Shown here one piece after another: positions 17,401 to 25,118 of a DNA stretch of 34,351 bases. Under the pieces are notes generated by a model, which saw only the letters and a list, made by a program, of their open reading frames with translations, did no database searches and was not told the DNA's origin. Made by a program: the position numbers and the translations under genes. Source of the stretch: Desulfotignum sp. GTDB taxonomy: Bacteria > Desulfobacterota > Desulfobacteria > Desulfobacterales > Desulfobacteraceae. The DNA lies in the NCBI GenBank assembly GCA_011389555.1, contig JAABUD010000224.1:1-34351 (forward strand), in the 5' to 3' direction. The stretch's first letter is position 1. Every line of letters starts with the position of its first letter.

Positions 17401-17486
17401 ACCTGTACCGGTTCGGCCGGGACAACCGGTTTCTGATATTCACAAACAAGGCAGGACACCAGGTAAGGGTCCCGGTGTCCTGGTAG
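14475..17486 (+). CDS. MrfA-like DEAH helicase fused to an MrfB-like exonuclease domain
   Basis: The protein has 1003 residues from a GTG start overlapping the arginase stop. Helicase motifs are in order: Gln60, Walker [10 protein letters not shown] (76-84), DEVH (193-196), SAT (230-232) and QRAGRVGR (377-384). The middle and C-terminal helicase region has the DUF1998-type cysteine cluster C738, C740, C744, C747 and C753, which binds metal in MrfA (YprA) relatives. After a linker (about 765-825) comes a second catalytic domain with the RNase H-like exonuclease pattern: Asp834/Glu836 in [17 protein letters not shown], and Asp970 in YCTQDV. In Bacillus these activities are separate proteins, MrfA and MrfB, that repair mitomycin damage. 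A single chain suggests a coupled unwinding and resection machine; this role is inferred. Confidence 0.9.
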   Translation: MSLAEYIQSLNAYKGFAGDIVCHRTLDPVPARYAGSLPGFSHDLSLLLSELGITRLYAHQQAAMDRILSGSHTVIATPTASGKSLVYNLPVVDRLLSDPSATALYLFPLKALARDQLGTVQDLLVRARSLLPDVPVLRAAVYDGDVTSHHKAKIRRDPPQVLLSNPEMLHLAMLPHHHLWEAYFRRLAFVVVDEVHTYRGVMGSHMAWVFRRLVRICRYYGATPVFVFCSATIANPGDLCRRLTGLDVGVVDRAGAPAGKKEVVLMRGMDGAAQTAIALIHAALHRNLRTIVYTQSRKITELIAIWASQRAKKMRDKISAYRAGFLPEERREIETRLATGDLLCVVSTSALELGIDIGNLDLCVLVGYPGTIMSTWQRAGRVGRDGSQSALVLIAHEDALDQYFMNHPDVFFDMPPETALINPDNPVICKAHLVCAAADLALKKGEPMLMPDPGASDPPPVDRQKNSRKRETGGPVHAALQELEASGRLLRSANNDIWYASQKSPHREVSLRGTGRTIPIFRENTRQSLGEIDRYRAFFDTHEGAVYLHQGKSYVVTRFDHEKGSVEVIPKEVNYYTRARSSKATQIIEILDSKIVKATRVGFGRLRITEQVTGYDRKLVATGRSIGMVPLDLPPLTFDTRGLWIQIPDEIRDRLESDRMHFMGGIHAMEHAAIGIMPLLVMTDRNDLGGISIPFHDQVQTAAVFVYDAVPGGLGLCRRAFEHADRFLHATLETITSCPCTTGCPACVHSPKCGSGNRPIDKHAARQILECIISGSAGPSKCQLPDLPAAAVERKEHPETLTAGTEDLPGAGIHTRVQEISLQKNASLRYGVLDIETRRSAAEVGGWNRAENMGVSCAVLYDSHSGQFHDYSQDQMADLCEHLSLLDRVVGFNLIRFDYKVLAGLSDFDFYRLPTLDILMKVHEVLGYRLSLDHLAQNTLGAKKSADGLMALQWWQQGEMDKIIEYCTQDVRVTRDLYRFGRDNRFLIFTNKAGHQVRVPVSW

Positions 17487-17488
17487 GG

Positions 17489-18106
17489 TCAATAATCGCA
17501 GATGGACGGATCCACGCTGGCCGGCACCCCTTCATACGGGGTCCATTTGTGGGATTTGTAGCTGTCCCCGTCCCGCATGTTTTTCAGGATCTCGATGCTG
17601 GTTTTGTAGCCCTTGTACATGCGGCACATCTCCATGGCCATGCCGCAGATCAGGGCCACGGCCTGGGCCATGTTGATGTCGTGGTGGGAAAATTCCCAGG
17701 GTTCGGCCGTGTAGACCCGCATGGCACCGATGATTTTGTTGCTGCTGATGATGGGAACCCCCAGCAGGGAGGCGATCCCTTCATTTTTCGCCTGTTCCGG
17801 ATATTCGATGCGCGGATCGTCCATGACATCAAAGATGGCAATGGGCACGGCATCTTTGGCCTCCCGGATGGTCTGCATGAAATGGATCGGGCCTTTGTTC
17901 AGGTATTCGTGGCTCAGGCCGGATGAGGCCACCAGTCCCAGCTCCCGGGTTTCCCGGTTGACCAGAAGCACGGAACATCCCTTGGCGTTGAACGCGGTTT
18001 TCACGCTTTCCGCCGTGATCCAGGCCACCTCTTCCGGGTCCTTGCACTGGGAAATGGCCGTGGTGAGTTTGACGATGGTGTCATAATACATGGCATGTTT
18101 TTCCAT
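17489..18106 (-). CDS. GAF domain protein
   Basis: The protein has 205 residues and a strong AAGGAGGGTGAA site before the ATG. One GAF domain fills residues about 15-165, with KGCSVLLVNRETRELGLVAS, then GIASLLGVPIISSNKIIGAMRVYT as the family core. A short C-terminal helix and tail (165-205) follow. There is no output domain, DNA-binding motif or membrane span, so it would sense a small ligand or redox state and act through a partner. Its stop lies 2 bp from the convergent helicase stop. A good promoter and a long leader of about 165 bases lie upstream. Confidence 0.88.
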   Translation of the reverse strand: MEKHAMYYDTIVKLTTAISQCKDPEEVAWITAESVKTAFNAKGCSVLLVNRETRELGLVASSGLSHEYLNKGPIHFMQTIREAKDAVPIAIFDVMDDPRIEYPEQAKNEGIASLLGVPIISSNKIIGAMRVYTAEPWEFSHHDINMAQAVALICGMAMEMCRMYKGYKTSIEILKNMRDGDSYKSHKWTPYEGVPASVDPSICDY

Positions 18107-18280
18107 TTCACCCTCCTTGGGTTACGATTTGAAAATCTGCTCCAGCCGGAGCAGGGGACATTCAAAGACAGGCGGATCAGGCAGATGAATTGGCAGCCGG
18201 GGTCGGTGATACCGCGTGGTTCACAGATCGCATGGGAAAAGAACAGCTGTAATCATGCTGGGAATCATCTCAATGATATG

Positions 18281-18309
18281 ACTATAATTGAATTGCCGAA
18301 TTCCGTCAA
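18281..18309 (-). promoter_or_regulatory. Sigma-70 promoter of the GAF gene
   Basis: On the minus strand TTGACG (18309-18304), a 17-bp spacer and TATAGT (18286-18281) closely match consensus. Transcription would begin near 18274 and yield a leader of about 165 bases ahead of the GAF start codon. Confidence 0.7.
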
Positions 18310-18362
18310 GGGCTGATCGGTAGTATGCCGCCCCTGGTGGGGGGGGGTGCCATCAGCGACTA

Positions 18363-18554
18363 GTGTCGGGGGGTGTCAGGGGGTCGAATCCCATTCTGAC
18401 GAGGTTGCTACAGGCTGTTGGGCCTGGCGGAGCGTCAAGAACGGTGAACTGTTTGAGGACATACCTGCCCGCAGTTTTCACCGTTCAGCGCAGCCAGGCA
18501 CTACAGCCTGTGCAAACGCGGCAGAGGGTGAGCCCCCCTGACACCCCCCGACAC
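18363..18554. repeat. 192-bp imperfect palindrome with perfect 21-bp terminal arms
   Basis: Bases 18363-18383 (GTGTC, six G, TGTCA, five G) are the exact reverse complement of 18534-18554. Further complementary blocks lie inside in mirrored order: TTGC (18405) with GCAA (18512), ACAGGCTGT (18410) with ACAGCCTGT (18503), GCCTGGC (18422) with GCCAGGC (18493), GCG (18432) with CGC (18489), and AACGGTGAACTG (18440) with CAGTTTTCACCGTT (18472). The terminal loop is 18452-18471. An outer pair GGCTGATC (18311-18318) / GATCAGCC (18564-18571) also fits. The order and spacing support one long hairpin in RNA or extruded DNA. It could be a MITE-like mobile element, a structured non-coding RNA or a very large terminator; no target-site duplication or promoter was found. 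Confidence 0.85.
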
Positions 18555-18615
18555 GGGTCATTTGATCAGCCGGTATCCACAGCCAGGCACGTGTGGGGAA
18601 AGTTTGCCGGAGAGC

Positions 18616-19401
18616 TCACTTCACCCGGGCCGCGATATCGGCCAGGACCGGCCCGGCTTTTTCTTTGATCAACACCTGGCACCGGTTGTCATAAGGAGTA
18701 GGGGACAGGTTAATGATGGCTAAAAAAGCACCCGCATCCAGAGCATATTCAGGCATCAGTGCCGCCGGCTGGACCAGAAGGGTGGACCCCACCACGAGAA
18801 ACACGTCGCATTGCGATGACAGTTCGGCAGCCCGCCGGGTTTCCTTTTCCGGCATGGCCTGGCCAAAGGAGATGGTGTCCGGCTTGAGATATCCCCCGCA
18901 ATCGCACCGGGGGGCTTTGTCACCGGCCAGGATCCTCTGTTGTGCGGCATCCCAGGAAACCAGGGTGCGGCAGGACATGCACCGGACCCGCCGGGTGTTG
19001 CCGTGCAGTTCGATGATGTTGTCCTCCGGGATGCCCGAAGCCTGGTGAAGCCCGTCAATGTTCTGGGTGATCACCGCCGTGAGGTGTCCGGTTTCGTAAA
19101 GCTGTGCAATACTCATGTGACCCGCATTGGGCCGGGCGTTCTTCAATCCTTTTTCCATGTCCATGCGCATGTCCCAGTATTGAATCCTTGCTGTCTCGCT
19201 GGACATGAACGCATCAAAATACACCGGGGTGAATTTGTCCCACAGCCCGCCCTGGCTCCGGTAGTCCGGGATGCCGCTTTCCGTGGACATCCCGGCCCCG
19301 GTGAATACGATCACGCTGCGGGCCGTTGTGATTTTTTCGGCAATGATCCGGGTGTGGGCCTGGATCTCCGGGGTCAGGACCGGGGTGGTTTTTTTTGCCA
19401 T
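18616..19401 (-). CDS. Sir2-family NAD-dependent protein deacylase
   Basis: The protein has 261 residues. The NAD-binding motif TGAGMSTESGIPDYRS is at 34-49, TQNIDGLH at 112-119, and the catalytic His133 lies in ELHGN. The zinc knuckle is C141, C144, C166 and C168; the last pair is CxC rather than CxxC. It should remove acyl groups from lysines in the cytoplasm using NAD, producing nicotinamide and O-acyl-ADP-ribose. In short-chain acid users such enzymes often reactivate acyl-CoA synthetases, one of which lies at 32435-34336; a link is possible but not shown. The ATG overlaps the end of murJ by 28 bp and is preceded by AAGGAG, so the pair is probably co-transcribed. Confidence 0.92.
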   Translation of the reverse strand: MAKKTTPVLTPEIQAHTRIIAEKITTARSVIVFTGAGMSTESGIPDYRSQGGLWDKFTPVYFDAFMSSETARIQYWDMRMDMEKGLKNARPNAGHMSIAQLYETGHLTAVITQNIDGLHQASGIPEDNIIELHGNTRRVRCMSCRTLVSWDAAQQRILAGDKAPRCDCGGYLKPDTISFGQAMPEKETRRAAELSSQCDVFLVVGSTLLVQPAALMPEYALDAGAFLAIINLSPTPYDNRCQVLIKEKAGPVLADIAARVK

Positions 19402-20990
19402 GAAAGCAGTCTCCTTGCTGTTTTTTCATAAAACGTCATGATTTCAGGGATGCGCAGCAGCCTGGCCGCCACCGGCATCAACACCAGGAACGCCAGTCCG
19501 GTGACAATGCAGATTCCCATGGCCGGGACAAATGTGGTGGGCGGCATCAGGCGGGTCAGCATCTGGTGGATGCCCGAAAGAATCCCTCCCATGACCAGAC
19601 TGGCCAGGATCAGTTTGACCAGAAACAGATACACCCCGGTATCGCCGGGATTCCGGGTTTTCCGGTTCCAGGCCCCATACAGGGCAAATGAGGACACGAT
19701 GACCGTCAAAGACAGCCCCGATGCCACGCCGGTGACACCGAACGCTTTCATGCACCCATAAATCACCGGCAAGCCGGCCAGCATGCACAAGGTGGACACC
19801 ACGGCGGGATACAAGGTGTTTTCCAGGGCATAGAATCCTCTTGCCACAAAGGTCTGGGCGGAAAAAGCAAAGGCCCCGGCCATGAAAAACGGCAGGATGT
19901 GTGCGGTGAGGTGTGTGGCTTGGACATCAAAGGCCCCCCGCTGAAACAGGATCATCACGATTTCATACCGCAGGACAATAAAGAGCACGGAAAACGGGAT
20001 CACCAGAAAAATGAATTTCAATGTCTGGTTGATGATGTGGTTGAGGCGGTCCATGTCTCCGGCGGCTGCAATACCGGCCATAAAAGGATAGGATGCCATG
20101 CCGATGGCCTGGCCGAAAAATCCCACCAGAATGAACATGATGCGCAGGGCATAGTTCATGGCGGCAATGTGGCCGGTGGGAAGAAAGGATCCGAACAGTT
20201 TCATCAGAATTTCCGTGGAAAAAGTGACGGTCAGCCCCACCATGAACGGCAGGGTGATTTTCACATAATGGATGAAATCCGGATGTAAAAAGTTGATGTA
20301 AAACCGGAACCGCAATCCCTGTCTGGCGGCACCGGCCATCTGCAAAAGAAAATTGCCGGCAAACGCACCCCCTAAAACCCCCCAGGCAAATCCTTCCATA
20401 CCTATATGCGGGTACAAAAACACTCCGCCGCAGATGATGCCTAAATTATAGATCAACGGGGCTAACGCCGGGATGAAAAATTTTTCTTTTGTAAACTGCA
20501 CGGCCATGAACAGGCCCCCGGCAAAAAAGAAAAACTGGGCCGGCAGGATGATGCGGGTCATGCGCACGGCCAGGGCAAAGGTGGCCGGATCATTGATGCC
20601 CGGTGCCAGCAGATGGACAAAAAAGGGGGTCCAGATCATCCCTGTGGCAATGCCGGTGACCAGGATCAGGCCGAACCCGTTGAACACCAGGGAAAACACT
20701 TCAAACCCCTGTTTCTCGTCTCCCCGGGTGATATACCGGGCAAACACCGGGATAAAGGTGATGGACAGAAACCCGCTGGCCACCACATGATTGAGAATTT
20801 CCGGCAGGGCAAAGGCGATCTGGTAGGCATCCACCCCGGCGTCCGCGCCGCCGGCCCAGGCAATGGCCATCTCCCGCACCAGGCCGATGACCCGGCTGGC
20901 AAACACCGACGCCATCATGATAAACGATGCCACGCCGATTTTTTTGAATATGGAAGGGGCCGTCGTCTTCATGATTTCAGGATGTACCAT
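19374..20990 (-). CDS. murJ: Lipid II flippase MurJ (MviN)
   Basis: The protein has 538 residues, with about 14 membrane spans and the typical N-terminal pattern GVASFIMMASVFASRVIGLVREMAIA. The conserved Arg residues of the central cavity region are seen in SRVIGLVRE (and in VFARYITRG). MurJ moves the lipid-linked peptidoglycan precursor from the inner to the outer face of the cytoplasmic membrane. The ATG at 20990 has no clear ribosome-binding site; the ATG at 20972 (MKTTAPSIFKKIG) gives a more typical N-terminus and may be the true start. It heads a two-gene unit with the Sir2 gene and is divergent from the protease operon. Confidence 0.92.
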   Translation of the reverse strand: MVHPEIMKTTAPSIFKKIGVASFIMMASVFASRVIGLVREMAIAWAGGADAGVDAYQIAFALPEILNHVVASGFLSITFIPVFARYITRGDEKQGFEVFSLVFNGFGLILVTGIATGMIWTPFFVHLLAPGINDPATFALAVRMTRIILPAQFFFFAGGLFMAVQFTKEKFFIPALAPLIYNLGIICGGVFLYPHIGMEGFAWGVLGGAFAGNFLLQMAGAARQGLRFRFYINFLHPDFIHYVKITLPFMVGLTVTFSTEILMKLFGSFLPTGHIAAMNYALRIMFILVGFFGQAIGMASYPFMAGIAAAGDMDRLNHIINQTLKFIFLVIPFSVLFIVLRYEIVMILFQRGAFDVQATHLTAHILPFFMAGAFAFSAQTFVARGFYALENTLYPAVVSTLCMLAGLPVIYGCMKAFGVTGVASGLSLTVIVSSFALYGAWNRKTRNPGDTGVYLFLVKLILASLVMGGILSGIHQMLTRLMPPTTFVPAMGICIVTGLAFLVLMPVAARLLRIPEIMTFYEKTARRLLSWQKKPPRS

Positions 20991-21032
20991 ACCCGGAAGG
21001 CAAAGAAAAGAGCCGGTTTGTTCTTCTAAAGC

Positions 21033-21061
21033 TTGACGGGAAAAAGAGGGGCGAATATACT
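21033..21061 (+). promoter_or_regulatory. Sigma-70 promoter of the protease-UbiD operon
   Basis: TTGACG (21033-21038), a 17-bp spacer and TATACT (21056-21061) form a near-consensus promoter in the murJ divergent gap. Transcription would start near 21068, about 38 bases before the first ATG. Confidence 0.7.
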
Positions 21062-21105
21062 GATTCGATGAATTTTTTTATGATAACCAACAGGAAAAGT
21101 TGACT

Positions 21106-21384
21106 ATGTGGACCCGGGTGGGATTATGGTGCCTGATGGGGGCATTTTTCATATGGATGTTCAGTGGTATTTCACGTTTCATGCAGGCGGACAATTTCTG
21201 GGTGGGCCTGACCCTTTCCCGGATGTTGGGCGATTATACCGATTCAGTGGTGTATGCCGTTTCCTGGGAATCCGTGCAGAATGTTCTGTATTTTTTCGTG
21301 GTTGACCTGCCGTTTTACGGGGTGCTCGCAGGTGTGGGTACCCTGTTTCTTTTGGGCGGCATGTTTGGAAAGGTCCGGTCATGA
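21106..21384 (+). CDS. Small membrane protein of unknown function
   Basis: The protein has 92 residues from the ATG at 21106, with AGGA ten bases upstream; a TTG at 21100 is an alternative. Two membrane spans are clear, at about 3-21 (VGLWCLMGAFFIWMFSGI) and about 60-87 (VLYFFVVDLPFYGVLAGVGTL), joined by a polar loop of about 40 residues. I do not recognise a family. It is the first gene after the promoter at 21033-21061 and is followed 37 bp later by the M48 protease, so the two may act together in the envelope. Confidence 0.75.
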   Translation: MWTRVGLWCLMGAFFIWMFSGISRFMQADNFWVGLTLSRMLGDYTDSVVYAVSWESVQNVLYFFVVDLPFYGVLAGVGTLFLLGGMFGKVRS

Positions 21385-21421
21385 ATTGATTCGGGCCCAT
21401 TGAATGAATGGGGGAAATGAA

Positions 21422-22774
21422 ATGGATGACACGATTTTTCAGCACCAGAAGGATGCATCGCTGACCCGGCGGCAGTTTCTGAGGTTGTCCGCTATCCTGG
21501 CCGCAGCCGGTCTGCTTCCGGTCTGGGGGTGTGCCAAAGACCCGGTGACCGGTAAAACCCAGCTGATGATGCTGACAGCGGACCAGGAGGTCGCCATTGA
21601 CCGGCAGCAGTCACCGTTCCAGTTTTCATCGGATTACGGCATTGTTCAGGACCGCTCGTTGAACCAGTATATCAACCAGGTGGGAAAAAATCTGGTGCCC
21701 TATGCCCACCGGCCGGATATGCCATATAATTTTCAATGCGTGAATGCCATTTATATCAATGCGTATGCATTTCCCGGCGGTTCCATTGCCGTGACCCGCG
21801 GGATTCTGCTGAGCCTGGAAAACGAAGCGGAGCTGGCAGCTCTGCTGGGGCATGAACTGGGCCATGTCAATGCCCGGCACACAGCGGAACAGGTATCCAA
21901 AAGCCAGCTGTCCTCCCTGTTCGTGAGCGGACTGGCGATGCTGGCGGATTCCCAGGCCCAGGGACTGGGGAATCTGACCCAGCAGCTGGGGGCCCTGGGC
22001 CAGGGGCTGTATCTGGCCAAGTACAGCCGGGACAACGAGCGGGAAGCCGATTCTCTGGGACATGACTATATGGTCAGTGCCGGATATGGATCCCAAGGAT
22101 TTGTGGGATTGATGGAAATGCTCAACACCTTGAACAAGCAGCAGCCTTCTTCCGCCCAGATGCTGTTTTCCACCCATCCCATGAGTGATGAACGCCTGGC
22201 CGCGGCAGTGCAGCGGGATCAGGGACCTTATCTTCGTTCACGAAACGCGCCGGTCCACAGGGAACGGTACATGGATCAGACCGCTGCGTTGCGGCAGCAA
22301 AAAAAAGCGATTGAATCGATGCAGGAAGGAGAAAAATTCCTGGGCCAGGAAAAATATGATTCCGCACAGGCGGCTTTTTCATCCGCCCTGAAACTGGCTG
22401 ACGATGATTATGCGGCCCATGTGCTCATGGCCAAATGCCAGCTGATTCAGAAGAAAGATGCCGAGGCCGTATCCTATGCAGAAGCGGCCATAGACCTGTA
22501 TCCCACAGAACCCCAGGGACATTACGTGGCCGGCCTGGCCCATGTGGGGACAAAGCAGTTCGACCGGGCCCTGGACAATTTCACCCGATGCGACCAGCTG
22601 CTGCCGGGCAATCCCCAGCTGACCTTTTACAAGGGATATTCCCGGGACAAACTGGGGCAGCGGCAGGCAGCAGCCAATGATTATGCCGCCTACCTGAAAA
22701 TGATCAATTATCAGTCCAATCAATATTCCCAGTATGCGTTCAAGCGGCTGAAAGAATGGGGATATGCCCAGTAG
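21422..22774 (+). CDS. Tat-exported M48 metalloprotease/TPR lipoprotein (BepA-like)
   Basis: The protein has 450 residues from the ATG at 21422, which has GGGGGA upstream; the ATG at 21404 lacks one. The N-terminus carries the twin-arginine motif LTRRQFLRLS and a hydrophobic stretch ending LLPVWGC, so Cys37 is a probable lipidation site. The zinc motif HELGH is at 144-148 with the third ligand in NEREADSLG. The C-terminal third has several TPR-like helices (QEKYDSAQAAFSSALKLA and similar). Relatives such as BepA handle outer-membrane protein assembly. Tat export of a zinc protease lipoprotein is less usual and would let it fold with metal in the cytoplasm. It overlaps the next gene by 11 bases. 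Confidence 0.9.
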   Translation: MDDTIFQHQKDASLTRRQFLRLSAILAAAGLLPVWGCAKDPVTGKTQLMMLTADQEVAIDRQQSPFQFSSDYGIVQDRSLNQYINQVGKNLVPYAHRPDMPYNFQCVNAIYINAYAFPGGSIAVTRGILLSLENEAELAALLGHELGHVNARHTAEQVSKSQLSSLFVSGLAMLADSQAQGLGNLTQQLGALGQGLYLAKYSRDNEREADSLGHDYMVSAGYGSQGFVGLMEMLNTLNKQQPSSAQMLFSTHPMSDERLAAAVQRDQGPYLRSRNAPVHRERYMDQTAALRQQKKAIESMQEGEKFLGQEKYDSAQAAFSSALKLADDDYAAHVLMAKCQLIQKKDAEAVSYAEAAIDLYPTEPQGHYVAGLAHVGTKQFDRALDNFTRCDQLLPGNPQLTFYKGYSRDKLGQRQAAANDYAAYLKMINYQSNQYSQYAFKRLKEWGYAQ

Positions 22775-23222
22775 TCAGCCGAAAAAACAATTACAGAATC
22801 TTTTGGATGCCGTCTGGACCATGACCCTGGCAACGAGCGGAGGATCCGGCCCCTGGTCCGCACCGGTATATTATCTTTTCAGGGAAAACCGGTTTTATTT
22901 TTTTTCCAGTCCCTCTTCCCGGCATATACAAGATGGTGACGATCGTTTATGCGCGGCATCCATTTTTCGCGTTCATGACCGCGTGGATCATCTGGAGGGA
23001 ATCCAGATGAGCGGGACCATTCAATCCCAGAAACCCGGGATCCAGGCGGCGACAGCCGCCGGGGCATATGCCCGGCGGTTCGGCATCCCCGTGCCTGGAG
23101 CGGATTTTCTGGCGTTTTTTCAAAACGCGTTCCATGCCCGTTTGTATGCGTTTTTACCGGATCAGGTGTATCACATGGATAACCGCAAAGGATTCGGAAA
23201 CCGGGAGATTATCCAGTTATGA
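22764..23222 (+). CDS. PNPOx-like FMN-binding split-barrel protein
   Basis: The protein has 152 residues. The segment MTLATSGGSGPWSAPVYYLFRENRFYFFSS is the signature opening of pyridoxamine-5'-phosphate-oxidase-like proteins (read as two halves at about 20-49), followed by the helix and strands with GIQMSGTIQS. It overlaps the protease gene by 11 bases and the decarboxylase gene by ATGA. Being locked to a UbiD-family gene raises the possibility that it deals with flavin or prenylated flavin chemistry, but only the fold is supported. It is clearly different from the PNPOx-like protein at 12923-13408. Confidence 0.82.
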   Translation: MPSSQPKKQLQNLLDAVWTMTLATSGGSGPWSAPVYYLFRENRFYFFSSPSSRHIQDGDDRLCAASIFRVHDRVDHLEGIQMSGTIQSQKPGIQAATAAGAYARRFGIPVPGADFLAFFQNAFHARLYAFLPDQVYHMDNRKGFGNREIIQL

Positions 23223-25054
23223 AATTTTGCAGTTTGAAACAATGTGTGGCCTTTCTGGAACAGGAAAAAGAACTGATTCACATCCGTGAATCCGTGGACC
23301 CGCATCTGGAAATGGCGGAGATCACCCGGCGGGTGTTTGACGCGGGCGGACCGGCCCTGTTGTTTGAAAAGGTCACTGGGTCGCCGTTTCCGGCTCTTTC
23401 CAACCTGTACGGCACCTGGAAGCGGACCCTGAAAATTTTTGAACCGCAGCTGGAACAGGTCCGGGCCCTGGTGGATATGGCATCTGACCCCATGCAGGCG
23501 GTCAGGTCTCCGGGCCGGGGGATCAAGGCCGGTATGGCCCTGGCCCGGTCTTTGCCTCTGCCGGTTCAGAAAAACCGGACCTTGACCCAGGTGACCCGGA
23601 TCGACCAGCTGCCCCAGATCACCTGCTGGCCGGCTGATGGCGGGGCATTCCTGCTCCTGCCCCAGGTGTTTTCCCTGGACCCGGATTCGGACTCCGTGCT
23701 GCAATCCAACCTGGGCATGTACCGGATCCAGTTGTCCGGCAACGATTATCCGCCCAATGAAGAAATAGGCCTGCACTATCAGCTGCACCGGGGCATCGGG
23801 GTTCATCACCGGAAAGCGCTGGAAAAAAACCGGCCGTTGAAAGTGAGCATTTTTATCGGCGGACCCCCGGCCCATGCCCTGGCAGCGGTCATGCCTCTGC
23901 CGGAAGGGATGCCCGAGATCGCGTTTGCCGGGGCCCTGGCCGGGCGGAACTTCAGATATTTCCGGCACAACGGGTTTGTACTGTCCACAGATGCGGATTT
24001 CTGTATCACCGGGTGGGTGATTCCCCATCAGACCCGGCCGGAAGGCCCGTTCGGCGATCACCTGGGGTATTATTCCAATGTTCATGAGTTTCCCTGTATC
24101 CGGGTGGCATCGGTGTGGCACCGGCCGGGTGCGATTTTTCCGTTTACCGTGGTGGGCCGTCCCCCCAGAGAGGACAGCCATTTCGGCCGGCTCATCCATG
24201 ACATCACCCGCAGTGCCGTGGCAGCGGCCCTGCCCGGTGTGACCGGTGTCAATGCCGTGGATGCGGCCGGGGTGCATCCGCTGCTTCTGGCCAAAGCCAG
24301 GGAACGATACCTGCCCTATCAAGACCCCATGCCAAGAGAACTGCTCACCCATGCCCATGCCATTTTAGGCAAAGGCCAGCTGTCTCTGGCCAAATATCTG
24401 ATCATCTGTGCCCATGAGGACGATCCCGGTCTGGATGTGAATGATGAAAAACAGTTTCTGATGCATGTCCTGGAACGGATGGATTTTTCCAGAGACCTGC
24501 ATTTTATCACCCGCACCACCATGGATACCCTGGATTATTCGGGTCAGCAGATCCACCAGGGATCCAAGGTGGTGATGGCAGCGGCGGGACCTGTGAAACG
24601 GCGCCTGAGTGACGCGCTGCCCGAAGATGTTTCCCTGCCGGACGGGTTTTCCCGGGCATTGATGGCCGCTCCGGGTATGGCGGTGGTCCAGGGGCCGGCA
24701 TTCACCTCCTATCCCAGGGCCCGGCAGCAGATCAACCAGGTGAAGGCCGCACTGGAAAGGGTCAGGGAGGTGAGCGGCCTGGCGATGGTCGTGGTGGTGG
24801 ATGATGCCCGGTTCTGCGCGGACCGGTTCGACAATTTTTTATGGGTGACCTTTCTGCGGTCCAATCCTTCCCATGATATGTATGGTGTGAAGGAAAGAAC
24901 CGTGGTCAAGCACTGGGGATGTGCCGGGCCTCTGGTGATCGATGCGAGAATCAAACCGTTCCATGCGGACCTGCTGGAACCGGACCCGGACGTGGCCCGC
25001 CGGGTGGAGCAAATGGCCTGTAAAGGCGGCCCTCTGTACAGGATCTTGGGATGA
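23219..25054 (+). CDS. UbiD-family decarboxylase (long form)
   Basis: The protein has 611 residues, longer than the roughly 490 of E. coli UbiD and in the range of the long UbiD homologues often annotated as menaquinone biosynthesis decarboxylases. Typical family blocks are SNLYGT (61-66), NLGMYR (164-169), GGPPAH (214-219) and the catalytic-loop EGPFGDHLGYYS (275-286), which carries the conserved Glu. The family uses prenylated FMN to add or remove CO2 on aromatic or unsaturated acids. No UbiX-type prenyltransferase is in the window. Candidate roles are quinone biosynthesis or aromatic-acid metabolism. The start overlaps the preceding stop as ATGA. Confidence 0.9.
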   Translation: MKFCSLKQCVAFLEQEKELIHIRESVDPHLEMAEITRRVFDAGGPALLFEKVTGSPFPALSNLYGTWKRTLKIFEPQLEQVRALVDMASDPMQAVRSPGRGIKAGMALARSLPLPVQKNRTLTQVTRIDQLPQITCWPADGGAFLLLPQVFSLDPDSDSVLQSNLGMYRIQLSGNDYPPNEEIGLHYQLHRGIGVHHRKALEKNRPLKVSIFIGGPPAHALAAVMPLPEGMPEIAFAGALAGRNFRYFRHNGFVLSTDADFCITGWVIPHQTRPEGPFGDHLGYYSNVHEFPCIRVASVWHRPGAIFPFTVVGRPPREDSHFGRLIHDITRSAVAAALPGVTGVNAVDAAGVHPLLLAKARERYLPYQDPMPRELLTHAHAILGKGQLSLAKYLIICAHEDDPGLDVNDEKQFLMHVLERMDFSRDLHFITRTTMDTLDYSGQQIHQGSKVVMAAAGPVKRRLSDALPEDVSLPDGFSRALMAAPGMAVVQGPAFTSYPRARQQINQVKAALERVREVSGLAMVVVVDDARFCADRFDNFLWVTFLRSNPSHDMYGVKERTVVKHWGCAGPLVIDARIKPFHADLLEPDPDVARRVEQMACKGGPLYRILG

Positions 25055-25118
25055 TGGATCACTGGGAAATCGGCACATCCGGTCACACACGAATCCAGCC
25101 CCGGGGAGGTGGGCGAAT

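Larger units (their letters stand above)
18107..18615. other. Intergenic region with GAF promoter and a large palindromic element
   Basis: This 509-bp gap lies between the Sir2 stop and the GAF start, both on the minus strand. The GAF-proximal part (18107-18310) holds a leader with a 7-bp hairpin (CTGCTCC-AGCC-GGAGCAG, 18137-18154) and a consensus-like promoter. The rest (about 18311-18571) is a GC-rich, highly structured element described separately. Short open frames crossing it have no ribosome-binding site and simply follow the palindrome. Confidence 0.8.

Noticed and set aside
18379-18400. T-arm-like GGGGGTCGAATCCC suggesting a tRNA or attachment site
   Set aside because: No acceptor, D or anticodon arms can be built around it and the bases are explained by the palindrome arms.
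18352-18570. ATCAGC on both sides of the palindrome as a target-site duplication
   Set aside because: The copies lie at unequal distances from the arms (5 versus 10 bases), so they do not fit a duplication made on insertion.
18347-18668. Short plus-strand open frames across the palindrome
   Set aside because: They lack ribosome-binding sites, have low-complexity composition dictated by the G/C runs, and one runs into the Sir2 gene antisense.
24942-25118. N-terminal extension of the DUF374 protein inside the UbiD gene
   Set aside because: The extra 59 residues are non-family sequence from an alternative frame of UbiD; GGAGGT precedes the ATG at 25119.
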